A DNA stretch of 64,000 nt from Candidatus Bathycorpusculum acetigenes (GTDB taxonomy: Archaea > Thermoproteota > Bathyarchaeia > Bathyarchaeales > Bathycorpusculaceae), in NCBI GenBank assembly GCA_009781675.1, contig WQVG01000002.1, forward strand, positions 62,001 through 126,000. The letters are read 5' to 3'. This document shows positions 1 to 10,119 of the stretch, in pieces. Position 1 is the first letter of the stretch. Every line of letters starts with the position of its first letter. The notes under the pieces are model-generated. The model did no database searches. It saw only the letters and a list, made by a program, of their open reading frames with translations, and had not been told where the DNA came from. Position numbers and translations under genes: made by a program.

Positions 1-162
1 ATTTCCTTACAGGGATTTTATGGCTATATCTATACACGTTACGTTGCTTTTAAGCATTTTTTGGCAGGTAACAGCAGATACTCTTGAAATGGCGGTCACC
101 TCTATAGTATATAACACATCCATTGCCGGGGATACAGCGAAACGGTAAATATCCAACAATAG

Positions 163-780
163 CTATGGCTGACTCATGAAATCAAGGAAATCTTTAAGAG
201 TACGGGGTTGGAGGACATAGTTTGTTTTCCGCTCGTTGCCAATAGTTGAAAGAGGCTTAGTGCCGTAATCATGTCCAGGGTAAACTTCCACGTTATCATC
301 CAGTTTCATGAGCTTATTGAAAAGACTATCATAGAGGCTCTTTGCATTACCGCCAGGTAAATCCGTTCTGCCACATTCACCCACAAACAGAGTGTCACCT
401 GTCAAAAGTTTTTGGTTGTCTACTAAGAGGCATATGCCATCAGGTGTATGCCCTGGGGTGTAGAGCACAGTTATAGGTATTTTGCCGACGTATAATGTTT
501 CACCGTCTTCGAGTTGGATATCATACTCAGTTTTGGATGGCTTATGGACGACTATTTTTGCGCCAAAGATAGAGTGAAGTTCCGTGTTACCAGCAGTGTG
601 ATCAGAGTGTCCATGTGTGTTGATTATATATTTGAGGATGAAAAATTTGGCTTTAACGGTTTTTATTATGGCGTCAGCGTTGTAGCTTGGATCAATTACC
701 GCCGCTTCTTTGGTTTCCTCATCAGCCACAAGATAGGAAAAATTATCGCCATGTTGCTGAATCTGCATAAAAAACATCAT
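163..780 (-). CDS. MBL-fold metallo-hydrolase (glyoxalase II-like)
   Basis: HxHxDH motif (THGHSDHTAGN), TPGHTPD, GDTLF, YPGHDYGT. Confidence 0.9.
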   Translation of the reverse strand: MMFFMQIQQHGDNFSYLVADEETKEAAVIDPSYNADAIIKTVKAKFFILKYIINTHGHSDHTAGNTELHSIFGAKIVVHKPSKTEYDIQLEDGETLYVGKIPITVLYTPGHTPDGICLLVDNQKLLTGDTLFVGECGRTDLPGGNAKSLYDSLFNKLMKLDDNVEVYPGHDYGTKPLSTIGNERKTNYVLQPRTLKDFLDFMSQP

Positions 781-1478
781 TATTCACCTTTTTTCTGCTC
801 AGCATCTCCTTAGCCAACTTCTTTCTCCATGCAGATTAGTGTTATGGTTTTGTCCAATCCAACTGTTTGCACAGCATTGTTGCAGGGCATTTTTGGATGT
901 AGCAGAATAGCATAACATTAGGAGCCACACTTGTTAAATAACAGACGATTATGCTACAAAAGTTGTTTGTCTCCGTACGTAGATGGTATTTACCGGCTTT
1001 GACTTTAAGTATTAGACATCAGAACCGCAATTAGTGTCTATATTCAGTGCTTATTCCGAATCCGGAATATTAGTTTATATTGTGTTATACGAAACAATAC
1101 ATAAGGGGAAAAATATGGATCACTTCAGAAGAACACAAAAACCAACAATGTGCACCAACACACAGAGCCTATTCCATAAAGCCTACTGCACTAAACTATG
1201 CAAACACTATGGGCGTTGCATATCTACGACAAAAACACAAAACAATACACCAACAGCCCCTTCATACCGAAAGCCAGACACACACGGATACATCTACTAA
1301 CAGGCGAACAATGGAAGTTGGTGAACACCTAATCCAAAAAGATACGTACTACGCACCGTCTAAATACACACCTACACACAGAAACCTACAAACTGTTTTC
1401 CTCCATATAGCGGAAATATAATGGGTGCCTTCAACAAAGTCGGTTATCTACCATGTGCTTCTATCTATGGTTATAGTC

Positions 1479-1961
1479 TCAAACGAGTTTCTCGGTATCT
1501 CTGCTTTTGAGAAGCAACCAGTTTTTTTGGTTTTCAGATTTTTTGAGGCGTACCAATACATAGATTCCATGTAGTCGTTTCCCTTCCAGTTTGACCTCGA
1601 TTTTATCGTTTGCCCATACTTTAGGTGTATAGTGACCTCTATCCCAGATTTTGACGAGCCCTGCACCGTATTGTCCTTGAGGGATAGTGCCTTCAAAGTT
1701 TCCGTAATCATAGGGGTGGTCCTCGGTTTCGATAGCTAAGTGACGGATTTTGGGGGTTTCCGGGACACCTTTGGGAACCGCCCAGCTTTTGAGCACCCCA
1801 TCCTTCTCTAAGCGTAAATCCCAGTGAAGCCTGCTAGCATGATGCTCGTGAATGACAAATAGGAGAGGGCCTGTCTTTTTTTCGCCGCTTTTAGGTTCAG
1901 GGGTTTTTTCAAAATTCCGTTTTGAGGTATACTCGAAGAGTTGATTGGTTTGTATGCTCAT
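1479..1961 (-). CDS. LigD-type 3'-phosphoesterase domain protein
   Basis: FVIHEHHASRLHWDLRLEKDGVLKSWAVPKG and DYGNFEGTIPQGQYGAG motifs; overlaps the ligase gene. Confidence 0.93.
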   Translation of the reverse strand: MSIQTNQLFEYTSKRNFEKTPEPKSGEKKTGPLLFVIHEHHASRLHWDLRLEKDGVLKSWAVPKGVPETPKIRHLAIETEDHPYDYGNFEGTIPQGQYGAGLVKIWDRGHYTPKVWANDKIEVKLEGKRLHGIYVLVRLKKSENQKNWLLLKSRDTEKLV

Positions 1962-2917
1962 GATTTTTCCTCAATTAATTGGTCGACTGTACATTCGACT
2001 GGGAGTTTGTCGTCTCTTAGGCGCTGAAAACGAGCCAGCCGGAGTTTAGTGTCATGGGTCAACACTTGGTAGATGACCTCACAGACAAGTTGGGGTTCTA
2101 GCCAGGTTATGGCCTCACCGGGTTCAGTTTTAAAAGGGGCAATATCTGTTTTTATTTTTTTAAATTTATTCATCAAAAGCATAAGCAGTGGTTGTCTAAA
2201 TCCAGTGCCGACTTTGCCTAAATAAACGGGGTTGCCCTGTGAGTCATATACGCCAAGCAATAGTGCACCAAAGGTTGCGGCTCTGGATGCTTTGCCTTGA
2301 GTGTAGCCAAAAATTATACAGTCACATGTTTTAAGTCTCTTAATCTTGAGCCAGCTTCCAGTCCGCATGCCTTCTTCATAGAAGCTGGTTTTTCTTTTTG
2401 CCACAATACCCTCTAAACCTTTTTCTAAAGTTAATTGGTAGTAGTCGCTACCTTTTTCCTCGATAAAATCAGACAGGACAACATTTGAGCCTTCCCTAAG
2501 GGAGCGGCGCAAGATTTTTTTGCGTTCCATAAGCGGTAGATTAGTGAGCATTTGACCGTCTTTTTCTAAAATATCAAAAACTATGTAGAGCACAGAGGGT
2601 AGTTTCGTCGATCTCTGGATTTGTCCCCTTGAATCGGGATGAGCTCTTTTAAGTAGAGCTTGGAAGTCAGGTTTACCGTTCTGCATCACGATGATTTCAC
2701 CATCCACCACCATGTTGCGGCCTAATCGGGTGATTTCATCAAGCTCAGGAAAAGTGTGGGTTAGCTCGTTTCCCGTGCGACTCTTTAAGCTAAAAGGTTC
2801 CTCTACATAGGCTATAGCTCTAAATCCGTCCCATTTAATCTCAAAAATCCAATCCTTATCAGTAAAGGCATTTGATACAGCTTTTGCAAGCATCGGTTTG
2901 TAGATATGACGAGTCAT
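1958..2917 (-). CDS. ATP-dependent DNA ligase, LigD ligase-domain type
   Basis: EIKWDGFRAIAY (KxDG-type adenylation motif), LEGIVAKR, SWLKIK motifs; ATGA overlap with Ku gene. Confidence 0.93.
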   Translation of the reverse strand: MTRHIYKPMLAKAVSNAFTDKDWIFEIKWDGFRAIAYVEEPFSLKSRTGNELTHTFPELDEITRLGRNMVVDGEIIVMQNGKPDFQALLKRAHPDSRGQIQRSTKLPSVLYIVFDILEKDGQMLTNLPLMERKKILRRSLREGSNVVLSDFIEEKGSDYYQLTLEKGLEGIVAKRKTSFYEEGMRTGSWLKIKRLKTCDCIIFGYTQGKASRAATFGALLLGVYDSQGNPVYLGKVGTGFRQPLLMLLMNKFKKIKTDIAPFKTEPGEAITWLEPQLVCEVIYQVLTHDTKLRLARFQRLRDDKLPVECTVDQLIEEKS

Positions 2918-3744
2918 TTCTGCTCCAACTGCTTAAGCGTCTCCTGTAATGCAACCATGAGACCTTTGGCTTCTGTCTCGGGTGGCTTCTCTACAATAAT
3001 TTTTTCACCCTTGATTTTTTTGTTAATCAATTTTTGTATGTTCTGTTTGTATGTGTCTTGAAACTCGGCTATGTCAAAGTCTCCTGAAAGGTCAGATACG
3101 ATTTTTATGGCCAAATCCAATTCAGTTTTTTGAGGCACAACCAATTTGTGGAGGGCTTCAAAGTTTTGGGGGTCAATCACGTCGTAGACATAGCGTAAAG
3201 TGGTCAATACCAGAGCACCCCGGTAGGTATGGAGCAGAACAGGATACTCTTTGGTACGTAATGTTATGCGTCCAGCACCAGCCTTGTTGGTGCGCTCAAG
3301 CGCGCTTAGAAGCAGACTGTAGGCATCTATACTCTTATCAGGCAAAAGTGCATAGGTACGATCGAAATATAGGGGATCAACAGAGAAATAGTCAACAAAT
3401 TTGCTTATACGAATACGTTTATCAGATTCAGGCCGGACAGCAACAAGTTCCTGCGTTTCAAAAATTATATACTCGTTTTTGCTGACTTCATAACCACGAA
3501 CAATTTCAGTCCATGGTACAGGCTTTTCTTCTTTTACACATACCCTAACATACTTTATGGGTTGCCCATCAGTTTTGTGGAGAAAACGGAAAAATACCCC
3601 TTTATTATAAATCATCGTGTAGAGCTTCACAGGTACATTAACCAAACCGATTGTAATAGAGCCCGACCAAATCGAGCGGCTAGACACCTGCGTATTAACA
3701 GATTTTGTTTGCGGCGAATCCTCTTGTTCTGAACCCAAAATCAT
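2914..3744 (-). CDS. ku: Ku-family non-homologous end-joining protein
   Basis: SRSIWSGSITIGLVNVPVKLYT N-terminus typical of prokaryotic Ku; adjacent to LigD-type genes. Confidence 0.95.
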   Translation of the reverse strand: MILGSEQEDSPQTKSVNTQVSSRSIWSGSITIGLVNVPVKLYTMIYNKGVFFRFLHKTDGQPIKYVRVCVKEEKPVPWTEIVRGYEVSKNEYIIFETQELVAVRPESDKRIRISKFVDYFSVDPLYFDRTYALLPDKSIDAYSLLLSALERTNKAGAGRITLRTKEYPVLLHTYRGALVLTTLRYVYDVIDPQNFEALHKLVVPQKTELDLAIKIVSDLSGDFDIAEFQDTYKQNIQKLINKKIKGEKIIVEKPPETEAKGLMVALQETLKQLEQK

Positions 3745-3973
3745 ATCTCCAAAAAACGTCTAAGAATAATATGAAACTTCAAGGGTTTAACCTTTATGAA
3801 AAGCTATAGTGCTATCTTCCCAAAAATAATCGATAGATAAAAGGCTACAACACGTGGATAAGTTAACACTCACATAATAGGTTCCTATACGAAGGGTTTT
3901 CTACTCGCTTTTTACCTAAGCACGTTTTTTCCAAGCCTATACCCTTATGTTTTGGAATCTTGGATTTTGTGGC

Positions 3974-5140
3974 TCAGTTTTTATTGGGGTTTGTTTGGGT
4001 TTGGTCTAGTTCCGTTGCGACTTTTGTGAGTTTTTCTGGAATGTTTATGTGTTGGGGGCAACGCTCGATGCACTGTAGACATTTTTTGCATAATGCAGCA
4101 TCCGCTCGTATACCGGTCAGTTCGCCTTTAAGAAACAGGGTGTACATGTTGCGGGTTTGCTGGAGATCGCCGCTGAGGTAGAGGTCGTTGTAGGCTTGAA
4201 AATTGCGGGGTATGTTTATGTTGTTTGTGCAGGGCAGACAGTATTGGCAACCAGTACAGTTGATTTTGAGGAGCCGACGATATGCATCAGCTACATGTTT
4301 AATTAGCTCTAATTCGTTGGGGGCCATGGTATTGGGCAATGCGGTTTCAGCGGTTTTTAGGTTTTCAGCCACTTGGCTTTCATCGTTCATACCTGAGAGC
4401 AAAACGGTGACTTCGGGGTGATCCCAAACCCACCGCAAACCCCACTCAGCTGGGCTACGTTTTATCGGTGCATCATCGAAAAATCGTTTTGCCTCTTTGG
4501 GCAGTTTTTGGGCTAATCCGCCTCCCCGCAGAGGCTCCATAACCACAACCGCAAGCCTATGAGTTGCAGCATACTGAAGACCCTCTGTACCTGCCTGCAA
4601 CTGCTCATCGAGGTAATTATATTGAATCTGGCACATAACCCAGTCGTTGGCTTGAACAATTTCTTTGAAGCTTCGAAGGGAGCCATGGAAGGAGAAGGCT
4701 TGATTGACGATTTTACCTTCCTTTTGGGCTTTCTTTAGAAAATTTAGCACCCCAAAACTCTGCAGTTTCTTCCAGTACAACTCGTCTAGGCCGTGGAGAA
4801 GGTAGTAGTCGATGTGGTCGGTTTGGAGTTTCTGTAGTTGAGTGTCAAGCATTTTTTGCATGTCTTCGGGTTTTTGGAGCATAAAGGGGGTGAGTTTGGT
4901 TGCAACTTTAACTTTAGCGCGGTAACCGTCTTGAAGGGCTTTGCCAAGGATTTTTTCGCTTTCACCCATGTGATAGGGCATGGCAGTATCAACATAGTTT
5001 ACTCCGTTGTCTATGGCAAAACGGATTTGTTTAATCGCTCGGGGTTCATCTACAACTTCGCCTTTGAGGGGTAGCCGCATACAACCAAACCCAAGCGCGG
5101 ATAACTTGTCACCGTTTTTAGGAACGTACCGATACTGCAT
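3974..5140 (-). CDS. aldo/keto reductase with C-terminal 4Fe-4S domain
   Basis: LGFGCMRLPL, VDTAMPYHMGESE, C-terminal CTGCQYCLPC and CKKCLQCIERCPQ. Confidence 0.92.
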   Translation of the reverse strand: MQYRYVPKNGDKLSALGFGCMRLPLKGEVVDEPRAIKQIRFAIDNGVNYVDTAMPYHMGESEKILGKALQDGYRAKVKVATKLTPFMLQKPEDMQKMLDTQLQKLQTDHIDYYLLHGLDELYWKKLQSFGVLNFLKKAQKEGKIVNQAFSFHGSLRSFKEIVQANDWVMCQIQYNYLDEQLQAGTEGLQYAATHRLAVVVMEPLRGGGLAQKLPKEAKRFFDDAPIKRSPAEWGLRWVWDHPEVTVLLSGMNDESQVAENLKTAETALPNTMAPNELELIKHVADAYRRLLKINCTGCQYCLPCTNNINIPRNFQAYNDLYLSGDLQQTRNMYTLFLKGELTGIRADAALCKKCLQCIERCPQHINIPEKLTKVATELDQTQTNPNKN

Positions 5141-5227
5141 ACTTACACTCGCTCACAACTGTGATAGAAGTCAGAGAACAAGTTTACTTTTAAGGATTGT
5201 CCAAATCGACAAGTTGAATGATTATAA

Positions 5228-6118
5228 TTATAGAGATAAACGTTCACGTTTGTTAAATATGCCCCGCCATGGATCCTCGCTATGTTGGGTTACACTAAAG
5301 ATGTTGAAATCCAAGGGATCCAGCCCTCTTTTTATTCTATGCCACTCCAGAGGCGTGGAAACTGTTGCTTCAGGAGTGGGACGTAAACTGTAGGGGATGA
5401 CCATGGTACGCATGGTCGAATTCTGGAGATAATCAACAAAGACTTTGCCAGGCGTTTTGGTGTCTTTGAATTCAGAGACAACAATACTGTTTTCTTTGGC
5501 TAGTTCGATGCCAATTTGGTGTACAAACCGCCTTGTTTGCTCAAATCTCCAGCGAGGCACTATAGGCACGATAACGTGTAAGCCTTTTTTGCCCGAAGTC
5601 TTTACAAACGGTGTAAAACCCCTGCTGTAGAGTTTGTCTTTGAGAAGTAAAGCAACCTCAGCAGCATCACTTATGGTTGCAGGTACCTCAGGGTCAATAT
5701 CAAAGAAAAGCAAATCAGGATGCTCTAGCTCACCTAGGATGGAGAAGGGCATGTGGATTTCCAGCGCCGCGAGATTCGCCAACCAAATCAAGGTATCTAT
5801 ATCATTGCAAACAATGTAGTTAACATTCCGTTTGGTTGAGGATGAATAGATAGGCTCTGTTTTAACCCATTCAGGGGTACCTTGAGGCGCATTTTTTGCG
5901 AAAAAAGCCATTTTGTGTCCATCAACTCCATCAGGATACCGGGTTAAAACTAAAGGGCGATGAGCGATAAGGGGAAGAATCTTTGGGGCCATCTTGATGT
6001 AGTATTCAACAACCTGGCTCTTGGTTACATTAATTTGGGGGTAAAAACATTTGTCAAGGTTTTTGAGTTTAACCTTAGTAAAAGTTTTTAACTCTTCAAA
6101 ATCCATTAACAACACCAA
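5228..6118 (-). CDS. LigD-type polymerase/primase domain protein
   Basis: NLDKCFYP, LFFDIDP, SGKKGLHVIVP motifs of LigD polymerase. Confidence 0.94.
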   Translation of the reverse strand: MVLLMDFEELKTFTKVKLKNLDKCFYPQINVTKSQVVEYYIKMAPKILPLIAHRPLVLTRYPDGVDGHKMAFFAKNAPQGTPEWVKTEPIYSSSTKRNVNYIVCNDIDTLIWLANLAALEIHMPFSILGELEHPDLLFFDIDPEVPATISDAAEVALLLKDKLYSRGFTPFVKTSGKKGLHVIVPIVPRWRFEQTRRFVHQIGIELAKENSIVVSEFKDTKTPGKVFVDYLQNSTMRTMVIPYSLRPTPEATVSTPLEWHRIKRGLDPLDFNIFSVTQHSEDPWRGIFNKRERLSL

Positions 6119-6355
6119 AATAAAAACTATAGCATTATATGCGGCATAGGCTTTCTGTGTTTTGGAGTCTCTATATGTCTATATTGCATAAACGTACAGT
6201 TTTCTTGCGAAATATGTGGTATTTTAGAGTTACACCTATATAGGCTCATGTATTATTTATAAGGGTAGAATTTAATCGGGAAAAAGTAAATTTCTCCAGT
6301 TAATTTGCTCTTTTCAGATAATTCACTAAACTAAATAAATGGGGAGATAATAAAA

Positions 6356-6979
6356 ATAAAACCAAAAAAGCCAACACTAGAAGATCAGCTTGCCTTTATC
6401 TCAGCACAGCATGACATTTACCCAGCAGAACTTTTTGCAACTCTCGGACAGTCCAAAGAAGAGGGCAAAAAAACAGTGGGAGATTTAACGGTGGAGTATC
6501 GCGGCAATGTAGCTGACCAAGCCATCTTCCTATTAACTAAAGAAGGTAAAGTCATCGCACAGTTCAGGGTTCCCCAAAGCATCCTAACAAGAAGTGACAT
6601 ATCATTTGATAGCTCGATGGATACCGGTAGAGTACGCAGAGAAATCGCAAGACAAAATCCTGCACCTACGCACATAAAAATCGAGGATCTACGGGTCGGC
6701 ATGAAAAAAATCAACGTAAACGCCCAAGTCGTTGAGGTGGCAGAGCCATCAAAGGTTCACACCCAATTTCGCGATAACGCTGTTGTCTCAAACGCCATAA
6801 TCCAAGACGACACAGGACAAATTCTTTTATGCCTATGGGACCAACAGATTAATACGATACACGCAGGTGACTGCATCGAAATTAAAAACGCTCATGTCGC
6901 CATGTTCAAAGGTGAAAGACAACTACGGCTGGGTAAAAACGGTTCTGTCAGTGTCCTTGAAAAGACATTGAGTCACTAA
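6356..6979 (+). CDS. OB-fold single-stranded DNA-binding (RPA/SOSS-B-like) protein; start uncertain
   Basis: C-terminal OB-fold-like segment (MKKINVNAQVVEVAEPSKV...DDTGQILLCLWDQQI..GDCIEIKNAHV). Reading frame is open upstream of the GTG at 6476 with no ATG/GTG/TTG; GGGGAG at 6341-6346 precedes ATA at 6356. Confidence 0.7.
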   Translation: MKPKKPTLEDQLAFISAQHDIYPAELFATLGQSKEEGKKTVGDLTVEYRGNVADQAIFLLTKEGKVIAQFRVPQSILTRSDISFDSSMDTGRVRREIARQNPAPTHIKIEDLRVGMKKINVNAQVVEVAEPSKVHTQFRDNAVVSNAIIQDDTGQILLCLWDQQINTIHAGDCIEIKNAHVAMFKGERQLRLGKNGSVSVLEKTLSH

Positions 6980-7228
6980 TTCTACCCATTTTTGTAAACA
7001 TTAACACATCTATTGGAATGTCAAGTTACAAAAAATAGGTCAGAAAAAATTAATCCATATCGAATAGCCGGGCTGTTAGCAAAACAATTCTATAGATCGG
7101 GTATACACACGAGATCATCAGCGATTTATGACTATTTGCAAGATACATAAACGCATCCTTAAACATCGAGGACTAAAAAACAGTATTTTGCACCTATCTG
7201 AGCGGGTACATGGGCAACTTGTCGTTTT

Positions 7229-7885
7229 TTATTGTAGGGGGATTTCCCAGTAGCTAATGATGTCGCCTTTAACCCATCTGCCGCCAAGACTCCGCACAGT
7301 CTCGTTTATGTCTTCCCATTCAGCCTTAAGAAACGTCACAGGTTTCACAATCAGATAGTTCTCTTTGATAGTGAAACTGAGGAGCTGACGCTGGTCGGGA
7401 CTAAACTCGTTCTCCATCTTTGTAGCGTACCGATTAAGCGATGGCTGGATGGGTTTGGGTGTTAACGGTGCCACCTGAGAGGAAACGGAGACAGGGGTGG
7501 GTTCAATTCTTTGCACAGAGACAGCTGGTTTTTGAGTTGGATGAGCGGCGACGTCAGTTATAGCAGTTAGACTAAAATCAGGAAGGGGTAACCCTTCGGC
7601 AATGTCTTCGAAACTGTTACTCCTGATTATGAGTGTAATCTGGCGGCTTAACAAATCCATCTTTACATCTAAAAGTTCTATGTCACTGGGGAGATTAGAG
7701 GCAAAGGTACAGGTTTTCCCCTGTAAGAACTCTACAATACGCTCCGAAGAAAATTTGAGGGTTCGCATCTTCATATTTGCCGCACATTTGCCTAAAGGAG
7801 CCGATAACATAAAAATATTGCCATCAACTAACCGATCAAAAACACGATACAACATACTATTTCGCTTTTTATAGAATTTAAACAA
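7229..7885 (-). CDS. hypothetical protein
   Basis: Isolated 218-codon ORF with proline-rich centre; no family recognised. Confidence 0.55.
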   Translation of the reverse strand: MFKFYKKRNSMLYRVFDRLVDGNIFMLSAPLGKCAANMKMRTLKFSSERIVEFLQGKTCTFASNLPSDIELLDVKMDLLSRQITLIIRSNSFEDIAEGLPLPDFSLTAITDVAAHPTQKPAVSVQRIEPTPVSVSSQVAPLTPKPIQPSLNRYATKMENEFSPDQRQLLSFTIKENYLIVKPVTFLKAEWEDINETVRSLGGRWVKGDIISYWEIPLQ

Positions 7886-7911
7886 TCATCAACAACAATT
7901 AACAAAATAAA

Positions 7912-7998
7912 GGTGAGTATGTTCCTACTCCAACGGCCAGAAATAACCCCTATTGGAAGGGAGAGGGTCTTCCGTCCGCTTCACAGGCGCTCCTCACC
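7912..7998 (-). repeat. dispersed structured element copy 1 (GGTGAG...CTCACC ends), possible IS200/IS605-type remnant or omegaRNA-like RNA
   Basis: Shares GGTGAGTNTGTTCCTACTCCA and TTCACAGGCGCTCCTCACC with copy at 40619-40724; termini are complementary. Confidence 0.5.
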
Positions 7999-8139
7999 AA
8001 GCAGGTGAACACTTACTGGACCAATTTAAACTTTGGCAAAATTAAGCTTCAGCTTACCATACAGCAACAACACAAACAAAAACCTGTTTGGAAAACAGGC
8101 TAACACTCTCCCCGATTAATATTAAACACCAACAAAAAA

Positions 8140-8667
8140 TCAAAGATGTTGACGGATTAACTTCACCAAATCAATAGCTGACAAATCATACTTGCAACTA
8201 GGGCATGTTTTTTGGATTTCCTGCTTGACACCAACCTTGAGGGGTTTGCCACAATGACAACAGAAGTACGTAAGCATCTGCCCCCGGTGACCCAACTCTG
8301 AGATAAGATCATCCATTGTTAACAACTGAACCGATTTCTCCTTAAATGCACTACGCGCAACCTCAGCTCTAGCCTTCACATCAGCTACAACCGCAGAATC
8401 AGGGTTAGTTGTAAAGTATTCACACCTAGCACTCTGAACATAGGGTTCATCAAGCTCAGTCCCAAAAAGCTCACAAGTACCCACATGGAAAAATACACAA
8501 GCCAAACAACTATTTTTCCGGTATGCCGCATCCAAGGCCTTATAACAGACCGGACAAACTTCAACCTCTTTACCGTCCTTTACAGTAATTAGAGCAATCC
8601 CACGATAGGTTTGACCACAAACTTGACAGATAGGCTTTGCCATGGATAATCGAGAAAGAAACAGCAA
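8140..8667 (-). CDS. zinc-ribbon protein
   Basis: Several CxxC pairs (CQVC, CPVC, CCHCGKPL, CPSC). Confidence 0.7.
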   Translation of the reverse strand: MLFLSRLSMAKPICQVCGQTYRGIALITVKDGKEVEVCPVCYKALDAAYRKNSCLACVFFHVGTCELFGTELDEPYVQSARCEYFTTNPDSAVVADVKARAEVARSAFKEKSVQLLTMDDLISELGHRGQMLTYFCCHCGKPLKVGVKQEIQKTCPSCKYDLSAIDLVKLIRQHL

Positions 8668-8895
8668 CAGGCTTATTTAATGTTAGCCAAAACCCAAAAC
8701 CCAAAAAAACAATAAACCAACAACAACCCAAACAACAAAAGGGAAAACAACTAAAGCACACTCAACCTAACAAACAAATAAATAAACAACGAAAAACAGA
8801 TAACCGTGAAAACAAGCTAAAAAGTTTAGTCAAGAAACCTTGACTAAGCCTTAGTCCAGAAACCTTGACAAAAACGCTTTTACGTCTAAAAAACC

Positions 8896-9087
8896 ATGCA
8901 GACCATGGTGAGTGATGTGCCAACCAATCATTATGTGTTAAACCACAGACACATTGTTCGGATACAGAAGAAGGGCCGCCTCCTCTGTCTAATATGCCAC
9001 AAACCAATTCTAGAAGGACAACGGGTAGCAACCCGAAAATGCACCGCGTTAAGACATGAAGAATGCTACCAAGCCTCATTCCTCTAA
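8896..9087 (+). CDS. small zinc-binding protein
   Basis: CLICHKPILEGQ...RHEECY cysteine/histidine pattern; 63 aa. Confidence 0.5.
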   Translation: MQTMVSDVPTNHYVLNHRHIVRIQKKGRLLCLICHKPILEGQRVATRKCTALRHEECYQASFL

Positions 9088-9140
9088 GCAAACACCTCCA
9101 CGACATCAAAAATAAGAACCCCCAAAACCACCCTTTTATT

Positions 9141-9521
9141 ATGCCAAAAACACAAGAAAAACAACAAACTATAAACGAAATCCTCAGCTCGCTCAATCCA
9201 ACACAAAAAGAAACCCTCCAAAACCTCCGGCAACTCATTAAAGACACAGCCCCAGAAACCATTGAGATGGTAAAACAAGGTAAGATAGTCTATAAACTAG
9301 AAAACAAAGACCTTGTCTGGATAAGCCGCTATCAGAACCATCTCGATGTCGAATTTGCCATGGGCACCAGCCTCTCATCAGATCTACTAAAAAGCCGCGG
9401 CATAGCCGAACAAAACAAAAATACCCGCCATGTCTTAGTAGGGAATCTTGCATTAGTTAAACCAGAGCTTACGCGACTTGTTCACGAAGCCGCTACATTG
9501 GGCTTTGAGCACTGTAACTAG
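9141..9521 (+). CDS. DUF1801-like protein
   Basis: Internal ATG at 9141 gives MPKTQEKQQTINEILSSLNPTQKETLQNLRQLIKDTAPETIEMVKQGK, resembling DUF1801 N-termini. Confidence 0.6.
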   Translation: MPKTQEKQQTINEILSSLNPTQKETLQNLRQLIKDTAPETIEMVKQGKIVYKLENKDLVWISRYQNHLDVEFAMGTSLSSDLLKSRGIAEQNKNTRHVLVGNLALVKPELTRLVHEAATLGFEHCN

Positions 9522-9786
9522 CTTAGCAACTAATTTTTCTCCCTTTTTACAAACACGACAACCGTTGCAAAGCAAACTTTGCTAAACTAATTATCAAGTG
9601 CCTCTCAACAAAGGTTTTTCAGACAACTACTTGCCAGTTCTTTTTGCCTCGCTATCCCTCAAGTCACAACTAACTTGCCGATTTGTTGGGTTTTGGGCCT
9701 ATTAGCGAGCCTTTTATACCCTATTTTTTCTTAATCTTCAAAAACTTTTTTATGTTCTTTATTTGTAGCTTCTTTAGTTTCGGCAT

Positions 9787-9928
9787 GGGCGAGTAGCTCA
9801 GTACGGATACACCAACCTGGCTTTTACCGCTCGGCTCTAAATTAGTCGAGTTTATGCCAAGGGGTGCCGGATAGAGCACCAGCCTCCTAAGTTGGGGGTC
9901 GAGGGTTCAAATCCCTCCTCGTCCGCCA
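9787..9928 (+). tRNA. tRNA-Arg(CCT) with ~64-nt intron/insertion in the D-loop
   Basis: Acceptor GGGCGAG/CTCGTCC, D-stem GCTC/GAGC, anticodon arm CCAGC-CTCCTAA-GTTGG, T-arm GAGGG-TTCAAAT-CCCTC, encoded CCA. Insertion flanked by GGATA at 9805-9809 and 9869-9873. Confidence 0.88.
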
Positions 9929-10119
9929 CTTATCAATCTAAGCTTAAACTCAAGAGTTTTATTCCTGTACAGGTTGGGAAAACAGCACACGCAGAAATAA
10001 GATTTCACGCCGATGGTAACAACGAACGCGAGCGATTGATTGTCACGCTCGGCAATACAATGAATAACACATAACACACATCAATCTGTGTCTACTATAG
10101 TTCTAAAGTACTCAACAGT

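Noticed and set aside
1034-1421. Two overlapping plus-strand ORFs
   Set aside because: Low-complexity Thr/His/Gln composition, no RBS or family signal
3051-3485. ORF antisense to ku (and similar antisense ORFs elsewhere, e.g. 57383-57796, 59146-59586)
   Set aside because: Opposite strand of well-supported genes; no independent evidence
8637-8843. Plus-strand ORF rich in K/Q/N
   Set aside because: A-rich intergenic sequence overlapping the start of the zinc-ribbon gene
9801-9873. Strict bulge-helix-bulge at the tRNA insertion
   Set aside because: A 4-bp central helix GTAC/GTGC is possible but the bulges are not 3 nt, so not claimed
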